A DNA stretch of 64,000 nt from Nicotiana tabacum (taxonomy: Eukaryota; Streptophyta; Magnoliopsida; Solanales; Solanaceae): the NCBI RefSeq assembly GCF_000715075.1, contig NC_134095.1, positions 8,914,722 through 8,978,721 of the forward strand, given 5' to 3'. The position numbers and the translations under genes are program-made. Below are positions 44,189 through 56,430 of this stretch, in pieces. Under the pieces are notes generated by a model. It was not told where the DNA came from. It made no database searches and worked only from the letters and a program-made list of their open reading frames with translations. Within the stretch, counting starts at the first letter, position 1. Every line of letters begins with the position of its first letter.

Positions 44189-44492
44189 TATTAAACCTTG
44201 ATTCAACCACAACTTGTTGATGTTTTGTTGTAAGACAATTGAGAGAAAAACGGAAGCTTCTAGGTTTTCATTGTATTTTATTGAGAGAACCCGACGAAGT
44301 TTGTACAAAATATTAATTGTTCTCCCTTACCAGATAGATGGGCCGGCCCAGTATTTTATACACATCACTCAACTAATTATACAGCCTAAGACAAATACAT
44401 AATTACATAGCGGGCATCTGGGCCTAATAACAAGAGAAAGAACAGAAGAAGCCCAAGTAGCTAAGTAAATTGCATTTGCTTGTATCTCAACA
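44189..44492 (-). repeat. 5' LTR of minus-strand copia element
   Basis: It pairs with 37051-37328. The terminal TG is changed (plus strand begins TATTAAACC rather than TGTTAAAAC). It ends at CTCTC, the target duplication. Confidence 0.88.
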
Positions 44493-44692
44493 CTCTCTTC
44501 ATTAAACTCTACGTCATTCATAGAGTAATTTGCGTCCGGTTATGACTCTCTTACTCTTTGACATAATACTCCTCATTTTTTTGAAACTTAAAAAAAATAA
44601 CTTAATGTTACTTATAGCATATACCACTGAACTTTTCTTAAACTTATATATATAAATACAACTCATTATTCTGTATATGTAGTGAAGAAAAA

Positions 44693-44736
<44 letters not shown>

Positions 44737-47068
44737 AAAATATGCAGTGTACAATAGACTTGTCAGATTGGGGGAAATGATATGATAGATACTTTTAGGC
44801 GAGGGAGAATTTTAAGAGAGATGTTAGGGTACATTTTAGGTGAGAGAATTTCAAAAGAGATATACTAGGGATATAAAATATTGCAATAAATTTTATTTTA
44901 TGTAATTTTGTGAAAGTAATTATAAAAAATTTAAATAAATATTAAAAATATTGTATTCTGTGTAAATTCCTCTTTAAAGAAATGGAACCCAGCACTTGAA
45001 GGCGAGTGTTCAAGTGTCAATGTGGCAGTCAGTGAGAGCTTCTCGCGTGTCATACTTTGCTTAATTCCATTCCTTTATACTTATACGCGTTGCCTTTAAT
45101 ATTTCAGTTTTATTATTAGTAGGAGTGGCAAATGGACGAGTCAGGATCGGATATGAACGCGTCTAAAATGGCTAAATATAACAATAAATAAATTATCCGA
45201 CTTGATTCATATTTGATACAGATAAAAAATAGGTTATTCGGTAGATAATATGAATATTCATATTATCCATGGCTTCTTGAATATTATCACTTTTTAAGAG
45301 AATTCCTAGTCTCTCAAACTTGAGTGACCCCCAATTTGAGGCTTTACAAATGTAAAAGTTAAGCTAATTAGTTATCTATTTTCTAAGTAGATAATAATAT
45401 GATTCTTATTATTCATATTTGACTCATTTTTAAAAAGTTTATTAATCAGCCTATTTTTTAATGGAAAACTATTTTTCTTTATTTATTTTGCCACCACTAC
45501 TAGTAACCATAGTAGTATAATAATGCTAGTAAAAAATCTTGATATGGAACATTTTTCTATTAATTAATGAATTTTATGAAACGTGAATTAGAATTAGTTG
45601 AAACTCCATGCGAATACGAGTGGAAACAAAAAAGAAAAAAGTTTTGTCCTCACTGCCCACTTTTACAGTATTTGTAAGTTATATATCTCGTGCAAAACAA
45701 GAGGAAAAAAAGAGAGGGTGATTTGTGGAAAAACTTGTCAAGAGTGAGGAGTCTTCCTGGGAGCAGATGAGTTGCATCACATATAATCGTTTTTCAGGAT
45801 CCAGCGTACGGTTTGAATTCTCTACTCAAACTCAAACACGCTGCTGGTTTTTTTTTGTCAAGTGTCAACCTTGACCTCGTAATATCATGGGAAATTTGGA
45901 AAATCTCTTTATAACATACTTTTGCCCTCCCCATTTATGTGAAAGAGTTTAAATTTTGAGAGTCGAACGAGTTATTTTTTTATCGTAATATTCTTTACAT
46001 ATCTTTTAAAATATTTAAATTACTAATTATTGTGATTTATAAATTTTATTTCGAAAAAGTTAAAGATTTATGTCCAAATGCCTAATCAAAATTTAAAAAT
46101 TTAAATTTCAAAAATCGAAAAGTGTCACATAAATTAGGATAAAGAAAGATATTATTTTACTCGCGCATATACTCAATAACTCGACAACACTTATACTCTA
46201 ACTTGGACTTTATACAACACAAGAAATCGTGTTTCTGACTTCCAAGAACATAAGATGAAATTATAATCCTCCTTTTTCAATAGAAAGATTCAAACATTGA
46301 CAAAATACAAAAAAATTCGTAGAGTACATACGACTCCACGGTCTCTTCAATGCATTGCTTCATAAAAGCATTTTCACTATCATCAATTTCCCACTACTTC
46401 TTCTCCCACTCAACTTTTTCTTTCTTTCTTATTTATTTATTTATATATGGTTGTGATATTTGAGTCAAGTATCAAGTTAGTTAATATTTTTTGCAGAAGT
46501 TTTAGTGATACGGCACATTAATTTTTCAATTTTTGTGTCCTTTGAACAACAAATTTTTGGTTAGCAACTTAGTTAGTTATCAATCGAAAATAAAGCAATA
46601 GTTTACTTTTAATAAACAGTGTCTTGGAGTGGACAACCTGTATTATTGTATTTTTGTCCTGCAAATCAAAATCTTACTTAGCCATTGCATGTATACAAGT
46701 TCTAGTAGTAAAAGTTATACAAACATATAATACTCTAATCTATACTTTATGTATTTTATTAAACCTTTTTTGTATCCTAAGAAATGAGATATCCTAATAA
46801 CAATGCATGCGACTCTTACGTGACATTTTAAAAATAAAGTACCGAAAATTGACAAACCTTACTGATATTAAAGTGAAAACGAGATGAACAATTTATAAAA
46901 AAAAAATCTAATTTGAGTTATACACAATAGGATAACATTGATATAAATTTGTTACAATAACCGACAAGCGAAGCAATGACATTCCTATTTGGTATAACTC
47001 ATGGAGCACGTACTTAAGGTAGCTTAGATTACCTAATTGTGTAACTCACTTTTTGTAGGTAAAACTTG
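44493..47068. other. Intergenic region without recognisable gene
   Basis: 2.6 kb of AT-rich DNA with a TA microsatellite (44697-44734). No ORF of convincing length or motif, no tRNA and no clear transposon end were found. Confidence 0.6.
44697..44734. repeat. (TA)n microsatellite
   Basis: An uninterrupted TA run of 38 bp. Confidence 0.97.
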
Positions 47069-47735
47069 TGTATACGGTCAAAATCATATACCTCCGATTT
47101 ATAGTCTTGAGGGTTCGTCCTAAGCTTGAGTCCGGGCGAGGTCGAGTTCGAGCCCGATAGACCAGACTCAAGCTCGAGGACAGAATGCAATGCCATGAGA
47201 TCGGAGTACGAGGAATACCGAAGCTGAGTATGCTCGACCTCGAAATAGTACCGTTATGGATTTGTAACAGAATGAGCTAGATTCCTTCCACGTCCCCAAG
47301 ATCATGGCGCAAATCCCAGAATAGGATTGTACGATTCCATACAAGGTGGTTAGACAGTTGTACCAAGAATATTCCTTACTGTAAATAGAAATATTCCTTA
47401 TTTAGGGTTCTCTTATTATATAAAGGGGACCCCAATCATTTGTAACATCATCTAATCATTGAGCAAAGAATATACTCTCTACTTTTTGCCTACTGTTCAT
47501 CAGAATTATCCTTTAGCTCTACTGTTCTTACTTGATTATTTTTATTGTTCTAAGCCCACCTCCAGGTCACTAAGCTCGAGGTCACCGCTCCTGAGTAACA
47601 TTTGGTTTGATTCACTTGTCTCTTTCATTTCTACTTCATATTTCTTGATTATTAATTGGTATTGAACTAAATCATATATCTTTAAAATCACGATTCAAAT
47701 TTAATTGTTACTCGTATTTTCGAGGTAATTAAACA
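47069..47735 (+). repeat. 5' LTR of element D (667 bp)
   Basis: TGTGTATACGGTC to GGTAATTAAACA. It contains a TATA box in 'tattatataaagg' (about 47413-47425) and ends two bases before a PBS. There is no partner in the window, so the left end is inferred. Confidence 0.7.
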
Positions 47736-47737
47736 GT

Positions 47738-47755
47738 TGGCGCCCACCGTGGGGC
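47738..47755 (+). other. Primer-binding site of element D
   Basis: TGGCGCCCACCGTGGGGC, a PBS string commonly seen in plant gypsy elements. It differs from the Ogre-type PBS of A, E1 and E2. tRNA identity not verified. Confidence 0.75.
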
Positions 47756-47849
47756 TAAAGATAATATTGATTATTTTTTTACTGATTCTCATTACACACG
47801 TTGCTTTTACATTTTTTCTTGTCAAGATTTTTGATTCTCAGGTTGAAAC

Positions 47850-48079
47850 ATGTCTAGCTCACAAAATGCACTTGTTCATGACAACGAAGGTCTTGGAGAA
47901 AACAACAACGCAGGGGTCAGTGTACCACCGATAAATCCATGGAAAGTGCTAAATATGGAACCAGTTGATGTTAGTTCGCACATTACTTTGAATGCAGATC
48001 CAGGTGCGGACCCCAAAGGAAATATACGTAGGGAAGCCAGGTCTGGCAGCCAAAGAATGCAAGGAATGGGAGATGGGGG
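47850..48079 (+). pseudogene. gag N-terminus of element D, cut by E2
   Basis: An ATG at 47850 opens a frame of 76 codons (MSSSQNALVHDNEGLG) that ends where the E2 LTR begins. It is polar and Asn/Gly/Ser-rich with no recognisable domain. Its assignment as gag rests on its position just after the PBS. Confidence 0.55.
48075..48079. repeat. Probable left target duplication of E2
   Basis: GGGGG directly before the E2 LTR. The right copy is outside the window, so it cannot be confirmed. Confidence 0.45.
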
Positions 48080-48798
48080 TGTAAGCACCTAATTTTTGAT
48101 AATATTTAACTTTTTTTATCACTTCTTCTATGTAAATATTTAAGGGGTTTTAACCTACAATTTTTAGCTTTGTTATACTTTTTATTATAGGGTAAAAATA
48201 CAAAAATTAAAAGGTGAATTTTTACTATTAATATTATTTTATTTTTATTTTTATTTTTAATAATAAAAACAATTCCGAAAAAATATTAATTTTTTTTTTA
48301 ATTTTCGGGAGTGATTTAAAAAATAAGAAAAAGGGAAGTATTGAATAAAAAAATAAAAGTAAAAGTAGGTGGAATTCTCTTTTAAAAAGTAAAAGAAAGT
48401 AGAAAATTAAAAAAATAAAAGTAAAGTTTTGTGGAAATTTTAAAAAAATAAAAAGTAAAAGAAAGTTGGAATTAAAAAACAAATATAAAGGTATCTGAAA
48501 ATTAAAAAAAATTAAAGTAAAAGAAAGTAGCATTTTTAAAAGAAAAGCAAAAGAAAGTGGATTGTTTTTTAAGAAAAGTTAAATAAAGTGGAATTCTCTT
48601 TTAAAAAGTAAAAAAGTGAGATTTTAAATAAGATAAAAGTAACTAAAGTTGGAATTTAAAAAAATAAAAGTAAAGAAAGGTGGGATTTCTTTTTATAAAA
48701 AAATAAAAGCAATTTGTAAGTGAGATTTCTTTTAATTAAAATATAATAAAGTAATCAAATATTTTTAAAAAAAATCTGAAAAATCTCGAAAATTTTGC

Positions 48799-48806
48799 TA
48801 TAAATA
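48799..48806 (+). promoter_or_regulatory. TATA box, E2 5' LTR
   Basis: TATAAATA after TTTTGC, as in the other Ogre-like LTRs. Confidence 0.7.
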
Positions 48807-49736
48807 GGAGGGAAAAAAAGGAGAGGAGAAGAAAAAAGAAGGAGGGCGGAGAGAGCGGTATACACTCGATATACACTCTGGATACACTGGATATACAGGG
48901 GCAGAATTCATTTTGGAGAGAGTAAAAAAGATAGAACCAAATTTTCTGAAATATTGAGAGCGGAAGAACACCAGAGAGAGTTAAAAGCTAGAAAGAAAAA
49001 ACAAATAGAGATTTCCGGACTATTTTTCTTCTCCATTTTTACTGGTTTTCTCCGTGTTGCTGGGATTTCTGGATTGAGGTGTTGAAGCTCCTGTGTTGGG
49101 CTTTCTGCTACTGTATTCTGCTGTTTGTTGTTGCTGACTGCTTACCCCATTTTTCTGTTCTACATACCAGGTACATGTCCTGAAACTCGATGTATGTAAA
49201 TATCCAGTTGAAAATGAATGAAGTGGAGGCCCATTGTTGTTGAAACGGAGGCCTATTGTTGATTTACTACTTTCATTATACTGTGATAACCGTACTGATG
49301 GACTGTTAATCATAAGTTTGTGCATTTGAACCGTTAAGTGTGTGTTAGATATTTAGAAATGCATATGAGTTTAGTTGAGTATTCGTTGTAATAATTCCAT
49401 GCTGGACTAACAGAATAGTTTCTATTAGTTTAGTTAATTTCCGGTTTTCCTAGATCTGTATAAATGGTGTTTTCAAGCTGTGATTAATTAGGCTGTAGAC
49501 TGTTAAAGTAGTGTGATACTTCTTCTGATTATGGGAGCTTTATATTTAGTAGTGATGATGTGAGTTAATCTATAATTCTGAGTTTGAGTGGTTGTGTGTG
49601 GGTTCGAAATCAGAAAGTTAAAAGTAGATATGAGATATGTAATTTGTAAGGTTAATTTAGGCAATCCATTTTCGTCCAGCATCCTTAATTCTCGAGTTTC
49701 AATTCTCATATGTGGTCACGTTAGTGTTTAATCAAA

Positions 49737-50797
49737 CCCGGAATAGCGGAAATAGGTTCGTGTTCCGCTTCCAAAGTCAGTCGTCTTTGCCCAAGTGTGA
49801 ACTGGTCCGCACCCCCCTGAGTGGACGAGAAAGAAAGGATTTCTCGGAGCAACCCCCCAGGTTCCAGACCCAGGAGTAAACTTTTCCGTATGAGCATTCA
49901 GTACATGTATCAGTCCGTGGAAGAGTTAGGAAATCTAACTCATTCTAAGGTAGAGCTCTTAGAGTCCTACTTAAAGTGAAAGGTATTTCTTTAGTTAAAG
50001 CAAGGAGAGCAGAAACTGAGGGAAAAAAACCTATGTTCTTACGCGGGATGGGAATAAAGGCTACTAAGAGCGGAACTCACGACCTAAGTACTAAGACACT
50101 CTTTAGCCATGTTCGTCGCCCTAGGCTTACCATTATTTCATTTCATTCTATTGATTGGTTCTAGCTCCAAAGAACATATACATGGAGCTATGTCGACTTA
50201 CGTACGTCTTGTTGACTAAACGATCAGGTATACCACGCCACGTATCATCCCCTCTTTCCATAGAGGAGAGATAAAGAAAAATCGAAGATATAGTGATCGT
50301 GCCGTAAGACCTTGTTCCTTTCCCCCAGCGGCGAATTCAAAACTTGTGGGGCCCTATCTATTCCATCTCTCGAGCCCCGAAGAAAACCCCCTACCCTTCG
50401 GACTCCATATATCTTTTGACTCTATATATGTGGGCACCTGATATCTATGAGGGTTCACCCACCCCGGTTACAGCATTCCTTTCTATTGCGCCTAAAATCT
50501 CTATTTCTGCTAATATTTCACGTGTTTCTATTTATGGTTCTTATGGAGCTACATTGCAACAAATCTTCTTTTTGAGTCAGTTGACTTCGATTAGACTAGA
50601 CCGCCCCAGAGAGGAACGTGCCCACGAGGGCACCACCAGATGTTGTAGATAAACCTACTAAAGAAGAAGTTGAGTATATCATAGCTGACCGCACCATGGG
50701 CTAGCTTAATCAAAATAGGTCAAGGGCGCGTCGGAACGGTCGGTAGCTGCTTAGTCTCATCCGAGAGTTTAATCTCCTTACTCCTTACTGCTTTTTT
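49737..50797 (+). other. Nuclear mitochondrial DNA insertion (NUMT) with nad2 exon
   Basis: Present in the 5' LTR but absent from the 3' LTR, which reads straight through at about 63225. It is flanked by CAAA (49733-49736, 50798-50801). Positions about 50425-50570 translate to LYMWAPDIYEGSPTPVTAFL and then SIAPKISISANISRVSIYG, the plant mitochondrial NADH dehydrogenase subunit 2 (nad2) exon after the trans-splice junction. The flanks look like group II intron and mitochondrial spacer sequence. It is not expected to be functional: there is a single exon and no promoter. It is younger than E2. Confidence 0.9.
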
Positions 50798-51974
50798 CAA
50801 AGTTCATGAGTCAGTATTTTAATAAAAATGAGTCATAGTAGGGAATTTGAAATTTGAACTAGTATGCACCATGTTTGAAATTGTGATCATAGGCAGTTTA
50901 CATGGGTCATGAAATCTGAAATCAGTTGCTTTCCAACTCATGTTTAATGTTGCATTGAATTTATTTTACTGGCTAATTAATTTTAGTAGTAGATTCATCA
51001 GATTTGTGTTCTTAATTAAATTGAAATTTCATTTAGTGTAAAAGACAGGGCTTAACAGGCTAGTCCCTAAACGTTTGGGCCTCAGGATAATTGATGCACG
51101 GCCCAGGCCAGTTTTGGCCCCTTTCTCATTTAGGCCTGGGCCAAGGTCTGTTTTGGCCGATTTTATGGTGTATATCTGGTTTTAAATTCCCTCTGTTGGG
51201 CTCACATCGGAGCCCAATGGTCGGATGTTGGTGCAAAAATATTACTTAGTTTGCATCAGTCCAGTAACAAATTAATTAGGGCCTTTCTTTTATTTTAGAG
51301 ACAAATTAAGTAGAAAACTATAGATTGCTCTAGGTTTGCACTTTAAAATAATAAAACGGGATGAGCCTCGCTAAACAAAACACATAAATTGCGGGGCTCT
51401 CGATAATTGTATATATTAAAATACTTAGATTTCGGGACGGGCCGTTTAGCGAATTTCACGGCCTTCCCCAAAATAATACATTACCTCCCTAAACTCGGGT
51501 GCGCATTTATGTGACCCAAATCCAAATCCCAACGATGTTAAAGTATGTCCAAAAACCACGGGTGCATTTATGTGACGTGGTTCAAGACTTGTTTTAATGA
51601 CGTTGCAATTTTCTTTAAAAATGAATAAAAGCGGTTAAGGTTAAAATTTGCACATAGGTTCATAATTGTTAAAATCAGATAACTTAAGCCAAATATAACA
51701 GTTGAGCGACTGTGCTAGAACCAAGGAACTCGGGAATGCCTAACACCTTCTCCTGGGTTAATAGAATTCCTTACTCAGATTTCTGGTTCGCGGACTGTAA
51801 TACAAAGTCAATCTTTTCCTCGATTCGGGATTCAACCGGTGACTTGGGACAACATAAATCTCCCAAGTGGCAACTCTAAATCTTTAATAATAAATCTCGT
51901 TTTCGATTGTCCTTTAATTGGAAAAACTCCCTTATGCCCTTGCGGATGTAGCTAAAAAGGAGGTGTGACAGCTC

Positions 51975-51992
51975 TGGCGACTCTGCTGGGGA
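51975..51992 (+). other. Primer-binding site of E2
   Basis: TGGCGACTCTGCTGGGGA, four bases (GCTC) after the LTR, identical to E1 and A. Confidence 0.87.
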
Positions 51993-52880
51993 TCGAACCC
52001 AGAATCTCTGGTTCAGGGTTCAAGAATTCGAGCTTAGAATAATTGTTATATTTGGCTTTATTTATTGTCTGGTTTTATTTACATGGTTGGGCCTAATGTG
52101 CTAAATGCTGCTTTTACCGCTTTGATATTTGGTTGGACTGTATATAAATTGTTACGAAACCCTCCTCTCTCTGAGTCTTCTAAATCATCTGGGAAGTGTG
52201 CACTTCGTGTGACTTTTTTTCTGTTAGAGTCATATCCCAATTTTAGAACAAGGTTCAGACAAGTTGCAAAGCCGGTGAAGCTTCTGTATTCCCGGTACAC
52301 TGCCCCCCCCTCGGCTCGAGTTGTCCGCTCGGGTAAGCCAAGTCTAGAACAAACAAACCCAGGTTTTTAAACCTAGTATAACAATACCTCATGCCGGATC
52401 CCTAGTAGGAACACTTGTTTGCATCATGTGCATTTTGACTTTGGGGACTCAATACAGGGGTTGGGTCCCTCTAGGACAGGTGTACCCAAAATAACAGACC
52501 ATCTTGATGCATCCTATGTGCTACATGTGCATTTCTTCGAGGGTAAAAGGGTCATTTGGCGGACTAATGATAGTTGAGGGCAAATGAAAAAAAAAGAAAA
52601 AAAAAAGAAAAAAAAGAGAGGGTGAAGTGTGAAGACAAAGCGAGTGGGGCCTAATTATGTTTTCTGTTACATTTTGTTAAGAGAAAAGAAAAAAAAAGAG
52701 CTTGGAAAATTCAAAAGATTTTTATACTTTTTCATCATTTTTCAAAAATCAAAAATCAAAAAAAAAGGAAAAAGAAAATAAAAAAAAAGAGTTTACATGT
52801 TTCATCATTTTCTCAAAAAAAAAACATATTTTCTCTAAATTAGTTGTTATTTTTACTTCTCGCCCGTATCCTATCAGCCC
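51993..52880 (+). other. Leader of E2
   Basis: Similar to the E1 leader up to about 52530, then purine-rich and A/T-rich low-complexity sequence. ORFs here are not credible. Confidence 0.7.
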
Positions 52881-52930
52881 GAACTATGCGAACCTGATTC
52901 TCGTCTCTCGGGGCGGGATACGTAATCAAC
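52881..52930 (+). ncRNA. Structured motif, copy E2-1
   Basis: GAACTATGCGAACCTGATT, an imperfect inner hairpin (CGTC/GGCG region), then GGATACGTAATCAACC. This is the most decayed copy: the outer helix has one mismatch. The following ACCCC/GGGT hairpin is kept. Confidence 0.5.
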
Positions 52931-54068
52931 CCCCATAGGGTCCGGTCTTCCTAGTAAATTTTAGGTTCTTGGCTTTGCGGGGTCTTAGCCAAATTTTGCA
53001 CTTCTAGCCACCTTTTGGCCAAATAAGTCATTTTGCAAAAATAGCCTCAATCATGTCCATGTGTCCAGTAGAGAGTGTTATTGCCTCACATAGTGTTGGT
53101 TTAAAGTTTTCTCATACAGGTGTGGATTTATTTACCGGAGTTTGAGCATGACAGACACCCCGTGACCATCCAGTCAGGATCGCTCAATCAGGAGTTGCTT
53201 AAGGAGATTTGTTTTATTTTTATGTTTTGAGTCTGTTCTTCATTTTATGTCTATCTTTTACTTTCTAGTTTTGTACAATAATGTCAAGTCTTTTGTTATT
53301 GTATTTTCTTCTTTATATTTGAAAAACATGTGTTGTAACTCAAAAATCCAGAAAAAAGAGATATTGCATTTTATATTTCCGTTATAAGTTTTCTTTAGAT
53401 TACTAATTCTAGAAATGGGAAAAAGAAAAATTTTTGAGGTTGTTTTTCCTTCAGGCAATCAATATCTAGGACTTAAAATGAATTGTTTTTATGTTTCCTT
53501 TAAGTATATTAGGACCAAAATTCCAAAACAAAAAGAGAATTTTCTTTTAGTACTTCTTTAAAAGCTTTATTAAGGTGTTAATTCAAAATCTAAAAAGATT
53601 TTCTTTTGAGAAATTTCTTTGGGAAATTAGTGAAAAATGAAAAAAAAAATTAGGATATTGTACATAGAAGAGAAAAAAAGACAACATACTTTACCTTTGA
53701 TTTATTTTCGGAATTTCTCTTTTAGGCAATCAAAATTTAAATCAAAAATATTTTTTTTTTGCTTGTTTCGAAATCTTGCGTCAAGATATCAAATGAAAAT
53801 TCAAAATATTTTTCTGTGGTTTATTCTTTAGATTTTCTTCCTAAAAAAAGAATTAAAAAAAAATCTCTTCTACGATTTTCCCTTAATAATTCCCATAGAG
53901 TATTTGTTTCCAAAAGAGAGAAAAAATATGTGTTCGTTAAGCTTGAGTTTGGAATAGGTTATAGAACATTCAGTTTAGAAAATTCAAATTCTTTTAGTTC
54001 TTTTTCTCATCAGAGTAGTCATTAAGGTTAAAAAAATGTCAGTTTGTTTACTTTATTCCCGATCTTCC
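52931..54068 (+). other. Empty ORF1 slot of E2
   Basis: About 1.1 kb between motif copies 1 and 2. AT-rich, no ORF1 homology detected, only Phe/Lys/Ile-rich low-complexity ORFs. Confidence 0.6.
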
Positions 54069-54117
54069 GAAACTACGCAAAGATCTGATTCATGCAGCGT
54101 CATGATACGTAGGCAAC
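54069..54117 (+). ncRNA. Structured motif, copy E2-2 (before gag)
   Basis: GAAACTACGC, CTGATT, inner hairpin TCATG/CATGA, ATACGTAGGCA, then an AACC/GGTT-type hairpin (to about 54132). The gag ATG is about 420 nt downstream. Confidence 0.62.
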
Positions 54118-54537
54118 CTACATAGGGTTCGATCGAATTATTTTATTTTTTTTAAAAAAGAAAAAAAGAAGGAAAAAAGGGGGGAAAAGAAAAGGAAAAA
54201 GGGTGAAATTATGGGACGTGAGAAATGAGAGTAAAGAAAAGAGTGATAATTAAAAAAAAAAAGAGGAAGGAAAATGATCAAGCAAGTGCTAGAAAAGCAA
54301 AGAAAAGGGAGGTTGAAATGAACAAATTGGGATGATGCCAAGTGACCTTATGACCCTCGAAGTCATTCTAGAACCGTTAATTGTGGCTAGGTGCATTGCA
54401 CGCAATATGATATTTTTGTTGTTAAATGCCCTAACGCTAACGTGATGACCTCATTTTGTTATATTCATAGCAGAAGGGTGGTTGGTTTGTGGTTTTTAAA
54501 GTGGTAACTCTTCTTTACAACACAAAGTCAAAAGGCA
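54118..54537 (+). other. Spacer before E2 gag
   Basis: Purine-rich low-complexity stretch (54150-54320), then ordinary spacer. No feature is seen. Confidence 0.6.
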
Positions 54538-56430
54538 ATGGCAGACAACAACAGAATTGAGTTGGTTGATACCGGTACCCGAAAGCAGTTGGTTGAACAT
54601 GACAATGGGTTGGTTGAAGAGGTAGAGATGTTAAGACAACACATGGCGGACATGTATCAGGCTTGGATGACTGGGAAGGCACCACCCCCGCCACCACCTA
54701 GCTTCCTAGATGCTGCCTTTACCCAAACTCCGGACACAATGCCAGATGATCCTCCATACTCTCCAGATCCACCCGCTTATCACAACTTTCCCAACCACCC
54801 TAGTAGCTCCATCACTCGTCCTCCAACTATCTTTTCCCAAAAGTGCCCTCCTGTCATATCCACTATTCCCAACAATGAATATCCACTCAAAGCTCATTAC
54901 CAAAACTACCTCGTAGAGGTTGCCTACAAGGTTCCTGACTCATACAAGAAGAGCCCTCGGGATAAGCTTCATGTTGAAAATGAAAGGTTCACAGGAAGAG
55001 AAGGGAAAGAAGGGATACCCAGGAGGCTGAAAGGCATAGAAAAATCCTTGAAGAACAAATAAGGAAGGGAAGACCAGGGTAGCATGGCTTACAAAGAACT
55101 GTCTGTGTCCCCTGACGTTCGCCTGCCCGCGGGGTTCAAAGTGCCAAAATTTAACTTGTATGATGGGTGTGGAGATCTGGTAGCCCACCTGAGGGTCTAT
55201 TGCAGTGAAATGAGAAGCGTTGGAGAGAAAGATGTCCTGTTGAGGGCATATTTCAGTAAGAGCCTAACTGGGGCAGCTTTGGACTGGCATATTCATCAAG
55301 ATGTTGGTAAGTGACCTACATTGGGAGACATAGCTCAAGATTTTGTTCGATACTTTCAGTACAGATCAGGTGTTACCCCAGACCGCTCCTCCCTATCTAG
55401 AATGGAAAAGAAGCCGGAGGAAAGCTTTAGAGAGTTTAGGCTCAGATGGAGGGAACAGACTTCTCGAGTCAATACCCCGATTGGTGAAGAAGAAATGGTT
55501 GAGCTTTTCCTACAAGCCCAAGGGCCCACCTACTTCAGTCATTTGATCCCGGCCTTGGGAAATCCTTTCAAAGATGTGTTAAAAATGGGGGAGCTAGTAG
55601 AAGAGGGAATCAAGTCAGGCAAAATCATGAGTTGTTCGAAAGACATTCAGAACATCCCAGTAAGCTTGGGTGGAAGAAAGAGAAACAGAAAAGATGATCC
55701 GATGGGCTTTCCCGATCAACACTTCCAGCCTCGACATCGTCCCCATGGATATCCTGATGCACCTGGTGATCCTCCCCAATGCCACTTCTCTCCACGGAAC
55801 TCCCAAAATCGTACATCACTCTCTCAGTACCCAGCTCCACAAAATGCCTATCCACCCCCACGAGCCTATCGAAACCCCCCTGAATCAGGTTTCTGGCCCA
55901 ATCAAGCATTTAAGAATGAGAGGTTGCTGAAAAAAGAAAAGGTTTTCACCCCATTGGGAGTGTCATACGCCAGTTTGTTCCAAAAGTTGAAGCAATTAGA
56001 CATGTTGAAGCCGATCCAGATAAAAATGCCAAACCCTCTTCCAAAGAAGTTTGATTTTTCTCAAAGGTGCGCATATTGCTCAGATGCCCCGAGGTATGAC
56101 ATAGAGAAGTGTTGGAATATGAAAAATGCGATTCAGAAGCTTATTGATGCATGCGACATTGTCGTGCAAAATCCAGATGCAGCAGACACCAGCCAAAGTC
56201 CATCGCCTGTGCATAATGAGACGCATATGGTGGGTATGATTTATTTTGAAAAGGAATGTGAGAATTCTTCTGGGAGCCTCGGAGGTTCACATGCTACTAA
56301 GCTTTCAACGCTGTCAGAGGTTGATCTTAAGAATGAGCCGGCGGAAGGAACCCAAAAGCAATCTGTTAAGAACAATGTGATGAAGACGTGTGAAGTTCCT
56401 AGTATTGTTGATGCAGAAGTCAGTGGCTAA
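54538..56430 (+). pseudogene. gag of E2
   Basis: Acidic N-terminus with RQHMADMYQAW, Pro-rich linker (54680-54860), capsid core (PAGFKVPKFNLYDG, about 55120-55560), Pro/Tyr-rich stretch with YPPPRAYRNPP, and a knuckle at 56068-56112 in which the metal-binding His is Tyr (codon 56095-56097). The tail ends at 56428-56430. Lesions are TAA at 55060-55062 with local frame disturbance and TGA at 55312-55314. The core is clearly homologous to E1 gag, but the N-terminus is closer to element A. Confidence 0.85.

Larger units (their letters stand above)
37051..44492 (-). mobile_element. Minus-strand Ty1/copia element, internally deleted, with nested solo LTR
   Basis: LTRs at 44189-44492 (5') and 37051-37328 (3') are flanked by the 5-bp duplication CTCTC (37046-37050 and 44493-44497). 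A PBS complementary to initiator tRNA-Met and a C-rich purine-tract complement lie at the expected ends. Gag, zinc knuckle, protease, pre-integrase and the first part of integrase are recognisable. The rest of integrase, RT and RNase H are absent. A 4.1-kb gypsy LTR sits inside gag. The LTRs are clearly diverged, so this is an old insertion. Confidence 0.9.
47069..48079 (+). mobile_element. Gypsy element D, 5' part, interrupted by E2
   Basis: LTR, PBS and gag start of a second type of Ty3/gypsy element with a short LTR and a different primer site. E2 cuts it at 48079/48080; the remainder must lie beyond the window. Confidence 0.78.
48080..51970 (+). repeat. 5' LTR of E2 (with mitochondrial insertion)
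   Basis: TGTAAGCACCTAATTTTTG to GGAGGTGTGACA. Without the inserted 49737-50797 it is about 2.83 kb and collinear with the 3' LTR. TATA box at 48799-48806, 'atatacac' block at 48856-48925, acceptor-like CAGGTACA at 49168. Confidence 0.92.

Noticed and set aside
50344..50652. ORF containing a nad2 segment as a possible functional gene
   Set aside because: Only one exon of a multi-exon, trans-spliced mitochondrial gene, embedded in an LTR. The upstream and downstream residues are not nad2.
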